Assembly: GCA_037957365.1 (NCBI GenBank)
Contig: JARHVA010002004.1
Span: forward strand, 1,527,501-1,591,500
Length of the DNA stretch: 64,000 nt
Direction: 5' to 3'
From: Torreya grandis
Taxonomy: Eukaryota; Streptophyta; Pinopsida; Cupressales; Taxaceae
The translations under genes were made by a program, and so were the position numbers. This document shows positions 59,591-64,000 of the stretch, piece by piece (the stretch's first letter is position 1; each line of letters begins with the position of its first letter). Under the pieces are notes generated by a model, which was given only the letters and a program-made list of their open reading frames with translations, ran no database searches and was not told where the DNA came from.

Positions 59591-62320
59591 TCTAAATGAA
59601 TTACATAATTATAATATAATATAGTCTAATCATCTCTATTAGTCCAAAATTAACTAGCCTCTGTTGATGCATCTTCTACAATACTAGTGGTCATCATAGT
59701 TTGGATGCTAGCACACCTAAATCTTTGTACACCACCAATTTTATTAGTCTTTAATCACTAAAAAATGACACCCGAACCTGAATTTTACATATCCCATACC
59801 TAACCAACCTATCCATACCTATTCCACCTATCCATCTACCTATTCCCATATTATCCACTTACCCAACTAAGTCCTAAAAATAACCTTCAGCAAAATCACT
59901 TCTGGCTCCTAACCCTAACTTTAATTTTGGCAAAATTTCCCTTCAATTCTTGTTGTTTTCCAAAATTACTACTCACCACATAAGGCTTCAATAAATTTTA
60001 AGTCACCCTATGTGGTATTTTAAAACTATAGTTCACCTATCATGGTTTTACAAAAGCACAATTTACTACAAGTGACTTTTCAAAACCATGGGTAACAAGT
60101 GCATTACTCCAAATTACATGCATAAAACTATAACTAGAGGCAATAAATCTAGTTATGGTTTTTCATTATTCAAATTTACCCCTCATGAATACCTTAATAA
60201 ATGTAATTAAATCACAAAATGATAAACATAGATAGGGTACCTATTGCTTGTCCTGGCATAGCTAGTGATTGGAAATCACAAACTCTTTATATATAGTGGG
60301 AAGCATGTGGGAATGAAATCCATTATAAATACCTCTAGAGTAAAATATTACAAAATCCAAGAGTAAAATTTTCTTCTTTGACCCCAAAATTTTATATTTA
60401 ACCCTCCATAACCTTATTCTTTTCAACTTTTACCCTATTTTTGTGTATGCCAACCCTACCAATTTATCCAAATAACTCATTTTGAATCACATGTCCATTT
60501 ATCCATCCTTTAATGACATTTACAATAAGTAGTCTTCATCCCACAAGTCATTTTAATCATTTTTAGGTGTATAGTCTTCTATTTCTCCACTCCCTATCAA
60601 AGATCCCAAGTCAAAACTACATCATGCTAAGGTATTTTTAGACTATGTGGGTAGTAATTGGCCACATTTTAGTGACCAAATATAGCTTATAAATTAATTT
60701 CCATTCTATCCTACCATGGTCACTCCAATATATTAAATCAATTTGAGCTATGATCCTTGTATAAAATCTATCTATCATCATAAACCACTTATCTTTATCC
60801 TTTCCTTAGCTTGTAGCTCTCCCTTACAAGGGAATTGTCAACAACTCATGGACTCATTTATCTATCCATTTATTGAATATATGTCTTTGTCTCACTATTA
60901 TTCATCTTATACAAAGAAAATACTCACCTCTCTCATTGACATTGGTCTTTGTCTAGGATTCATATTATGAGGTTAGTCATCATTGCTAAGGTGTCTTCAC
61001 CCTTAGGACTTGTCTTACACTTTTAAAGTCTTTCCCTCACATTTATGCTTTGGGAATCTTATCATTTTTGTCTCAAATATCATATACATAATTCCATCCC
61101 CTCAACATCGTGATCTCCACTCCATGATCTCTTTTCACGTGGACATTCAGTTCAATCCTGTTTGCATGCGCCCTCGATGGGGCAATGGTTTTTATTTGAA
61201 ATACCATTAATTACGACTTTTTTAATCATAATTCCCTTTCCATTAAGGTCAAATTTATATTTTTAAATCTTCTCACACTAACCATTCCAATAATTCTACC
61301 TTTTATTGAAATTAGTCCCATTAGCATAGACCTAATTAAATAATTAATTTGCATTCCCCATTTAATATTTACTATATCATTCAGATATTACTAAACTCCC
61401 ATGCTATACTAATCCCTTGATTATCCAAATAACATCCCATTACTTAACCACTTTCCAATTTCAAATTCTAAATATTGTATCTACTCGCTAGTCCCCCACC
61501 TCCTTGCCCAAGGCCACCTATCCATAGGCTCTCCTACACAACTACATCCTTAAAACTCCATAAAACCCCTAAATTAATCCTTATTAACCCATAATAAAAT
61601 ATAGAAGATTCTAAAATTTATGTCCTCCTCTAAATTTGTATAATTCTGTAAAACTTGTGAATTCTTATGAATGTAAAATTCATGTTAATCCTCTCCTACC
61701 ACCCTATAAATAACCACGCATAGATATATATGGAACTAACCTTGAAGCCATGGAAATTTTAAATGTATATATAATATCTCTTAGATTTCGTGCTCTCATT
61801 TTATCCCCATTATGCTTGCATCTAAGAAGCTTTCAATCCTTTCATGCTTAGATGAGATTTTGAAGCCAACATTCTCAAGAAATCCAAAAAACAAGTCAAT
61901 AATCCTTGGAGAATCCATTTAAACACCTTGAAGGGAAGATAAGAGAATCAATATGATAGAAAGAATCTTCTTATAATTTTTGATTGCGTCCATATTATCT
62001 CACTTTGATGTTTTTTGTAACTTTCGGGCTAAGTTTCTATATACAGTATATTGAATCCATAGCTCAAAATTTCCAAGAATACACTACCTATTGAAAAATT
62101 AACATTAAGTGGTTGGTCATTTTTGTAAACCAAAATCACTCATTTTGAATGACTCACACATCGATAAAACTAAATTAAACTACATTCACTATTGTTGAAG
62201 AAATCAGAGAATGATTCACATATTGATGTTATTTTAAACATACAATCATATCTTGAATAATAAAATAAAACCTAGAATACTTAAAGAATCTTCCTTTCTT
62301 AAAAAAACCTCACTTGTAAG
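59591..62320. other. Fourth unit, non-coding segment between PMD and copia D
   Basis: Homologous to 10191-12907. Nothing coding is recognised. Confidence 0.6.
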
Positions 62321-64000
62321 TGTTAGGAAAATAGAATGCATGGCAATTTTTAATAAAATAGAGACAAAAATAAAATGCATAAAACACAACATAAGAGGAA
62401 TATAGATTTAACATAGTTCACCCAAAATGGGCTACATTCACATAGAAATAGTAAGTACTTCTCTTATTTAGTCCAATAAATGAAGGGATAATTTGGTAAT
62501 ACATCCACTACAATTTTTTATTTACTCATAATCAGTGGTCTATGTGTTTACAATTCTCTCATATCAAAGGAGGGTTACATATTATGGCCAAAAATGCACC
62601 AACATAATATCTACCATTAGATCTGTGACCTAATAGTCAACAGTCTAAATAGACTATGAAAATACAATATTTTACAATGCGTTTTTCACCCACTTGGACC
62701 CCCATGGTGAGCTTCTTTGGGGGGGGGGGGGGGCAGGGGGTGGAGGTGGCGGAGTTCCCCCCAGCCACCCACATCCCCCCTTTTAGGAGATAGGCATTAT
62801 AATAATATTATGCTCTAACATCCAAAAATCTCCCACTTGGAGACCGATTGATGTAACTCCACCACAACTCTTCCTTGGACTTTTATTTCAACTTTAACCC
62901 TAACATGTTTCTCATCTTCCTTTTTATTCCTAAAGACCTATTAAAGTTCAACAAATTTCCATCTTCTCCTTTATGACTACCTTTATTAGTTTATCAATAG
63001 GGTTCTCTCTTGTATGGATCTTTTCAAACTTTAGATGACCATCCTCCAAAACTAAATGACTAAAGTCATACTTGAGTTATATATGTCTAGTTCTTGAATA
63101 GAATGCTTAGATCTCTGATAAATGAATCACACTCTAGATACCATTATGTAACCTACAATCTTTACTATTTTACCTCAACTCTTCCATAAACTGTTGCATC
63201 TAAATCATCTCCTTGCTTACTTCTGTAGATGCAACATATTATTCTCTGTAGTTGACAAATCAACTACTTTTATATTTTTGAAATCCAACTAATTGTTATG
63301 TCACCAATGATGAATGCATAACCTATGGTGCTCCTACTACCATCTAAATCTCAAACCATGTCTACATCAACATATCCTTGTAGGTTAACATCTCACCCTT
63401 TATAGAATAATTATTTATTAGTGGTCCCTCTCAAGTACCTAAGAAACTACTTGAATGCATCATAATTCTCCTTTCTTGAATTATTCATAAACCTACTGAA
63501 AACTCCCATTACATGCAGAATGTCTAGTCTCATGCACATCATAACCTACATTAAACTTCAAACTACTAAATCATAGGGCACTCTAGAGATGTAATCAATT
63601 TATTTCAACATTTTAGAACTCTATTATATTTATAGTTTGAAGTGTCCTCCCAAATGTGTACTCACTAGTTTTACAGTTTGCATATTGAACCTGAAAAAAA
63701 CCTTCTTTATTTATTCTTATTGAGACAATGTAACTTTCTCTTTTTCCTATCTTTTGTTATTCTCATACCATGGATTTGTTTTAGAGAACACAAATCCTTC
63801 ATAGCAAATAAATTTTCTAGTTTTTCTTTGAGATCATTTATATCATACATACAATAAACAAATATAACATATATATGCCATTGTTTAATCTCTTAAAATA
63901 CACACAGTGGTCAAAATGACATATATTATAACCTTGATCTATCATAAACATGTCAAATTTTAAATACCATTGCCTTAGATCTTGCTTTAGGCCATACAAA
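62321..64000 (-). mobile_element. Ty1/copia LTR retrotransposon D, 3' part only (window end)
   Basis: 3' LTR 62321-62827 from TGTTAGG to CCAAAA on the plus strand, preceded by the conserved site 'cctcacttgtaag'. PPT complement 'atctcccacttgg' is at 62828-62840. RNase H relic about 63300-63560 and RT relic from about 63700 to the end (complement of 'cagtggtcaaaatgacatatattataacc' as the HYVYF block). The rest lies outside the window. Confidence 0.88.
62719..62733. repeat. Poly-G tract (G15) in copia D LTR
   Basis: Fifteen G followed by 'caggggg'. It lies near the C19 tract in copia A's 3' LTR but has the opposite base on the plus strand. Confidence 0.95.

Larger units (their letters stand above)
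54070..64000. repeat. Macro-tandem repeat unit (fourth), cut by the window end
   Basis: Starts at sequence equal to about 23085 ('tgcactttaatttaattt') and runs through integrase, PMD and into copia D. A local deletion of about 380 bases lies at about 56508 relative to unit 1 (6705-7082). Confidence 0.85.

Noticed and set aside
1..64000. CRISPR array, prokaryotic operon, or tRNA/rRNA gene
   Set aside because: The content is plant nuclear repeat DNA. Regular repeats here are minisatellites or LTR parts, and no tRNA cloverleaf was seen.

Overview
The window looks like TE-saturated, AT-rich nuclear DNA of a seed plant. A gymnosperm (conifer-type) genome is the best guess. The evidence is a CYP71-clan P450 relic, plant Ty1/copia elements with initiator-tRNA-Met primer sites, a Ty3/gypsy integrase, a plant mobile domain (PMD) gene, a PIF/Harbinger transposase, and many old decayed copies nested in each other. 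No intact host gene is present. The ORFs are short because nearly every coding relic carries stops and frameshifts.

Layout. 1-780 holds three degenerate copies of an AT-rich repeat. 1058-2797 (minus) is a cytochrome P450 pseudogene with a recognisable intron. From about 4217 to the window end the sequence is a degenerate macro-tandem array. Its unit is about 18.7 kb and is seen at 4217-22884, 22885-44569, 44570-54069 (partial) and 54070-64000 (cut by the window). In order, a unit holds: (i) AT-rich non-coding DNA; (ii) a plus-strand Ty3/gypsy integrase relic; (iii) about 3 kb of non-coding DNA with a short minisatellite; (iv) a minus-strand plant mobile domain relic; (v) about 2.7 kb of non-coding DNA; (vi) a minus-strand Ty1/copia element, always at the same site (after CTCACnTGnAAG); (vii) about 3-4.6 kb of non-coding DNA ending, in unit 1 only, in a PIF/Harbinger transposase relic. 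The copia element is at the same position in all four units, so it inserted before the array amplified.

The second copia copy was later hit by a 7.6-kb plus-strand LTR element (32463-40106, target duplication ATATG/ATACG). This element keeps gag zinc knuckles and part of the protease/GAG-pre-integrase region but has no integrase, reverse transcriptase or RNase H, so it resembles a TR-GAG type non-autonomous element. Its 3' LTR is split by a 3.4-kb inverted fragment of the same family (LTR piece, internal region, full LTR, start of gag).

These parts are transposon relics stacked by insertion, unequal exchange and template switching; they do not work together as a pathway. The most notable items are the antisense PMD gene paired with a Ty3 integrase in every long unit, the macro-tandem array, the non-autonomous family whose two copies share the same pol deletion and the same lost protease glycine, and a nearly identical in-frame 183-bp duplication inside an otherwise very decayed copia element. 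All alignments were made by eye, so boundaries are approximate unless they end at an LTR terminus.
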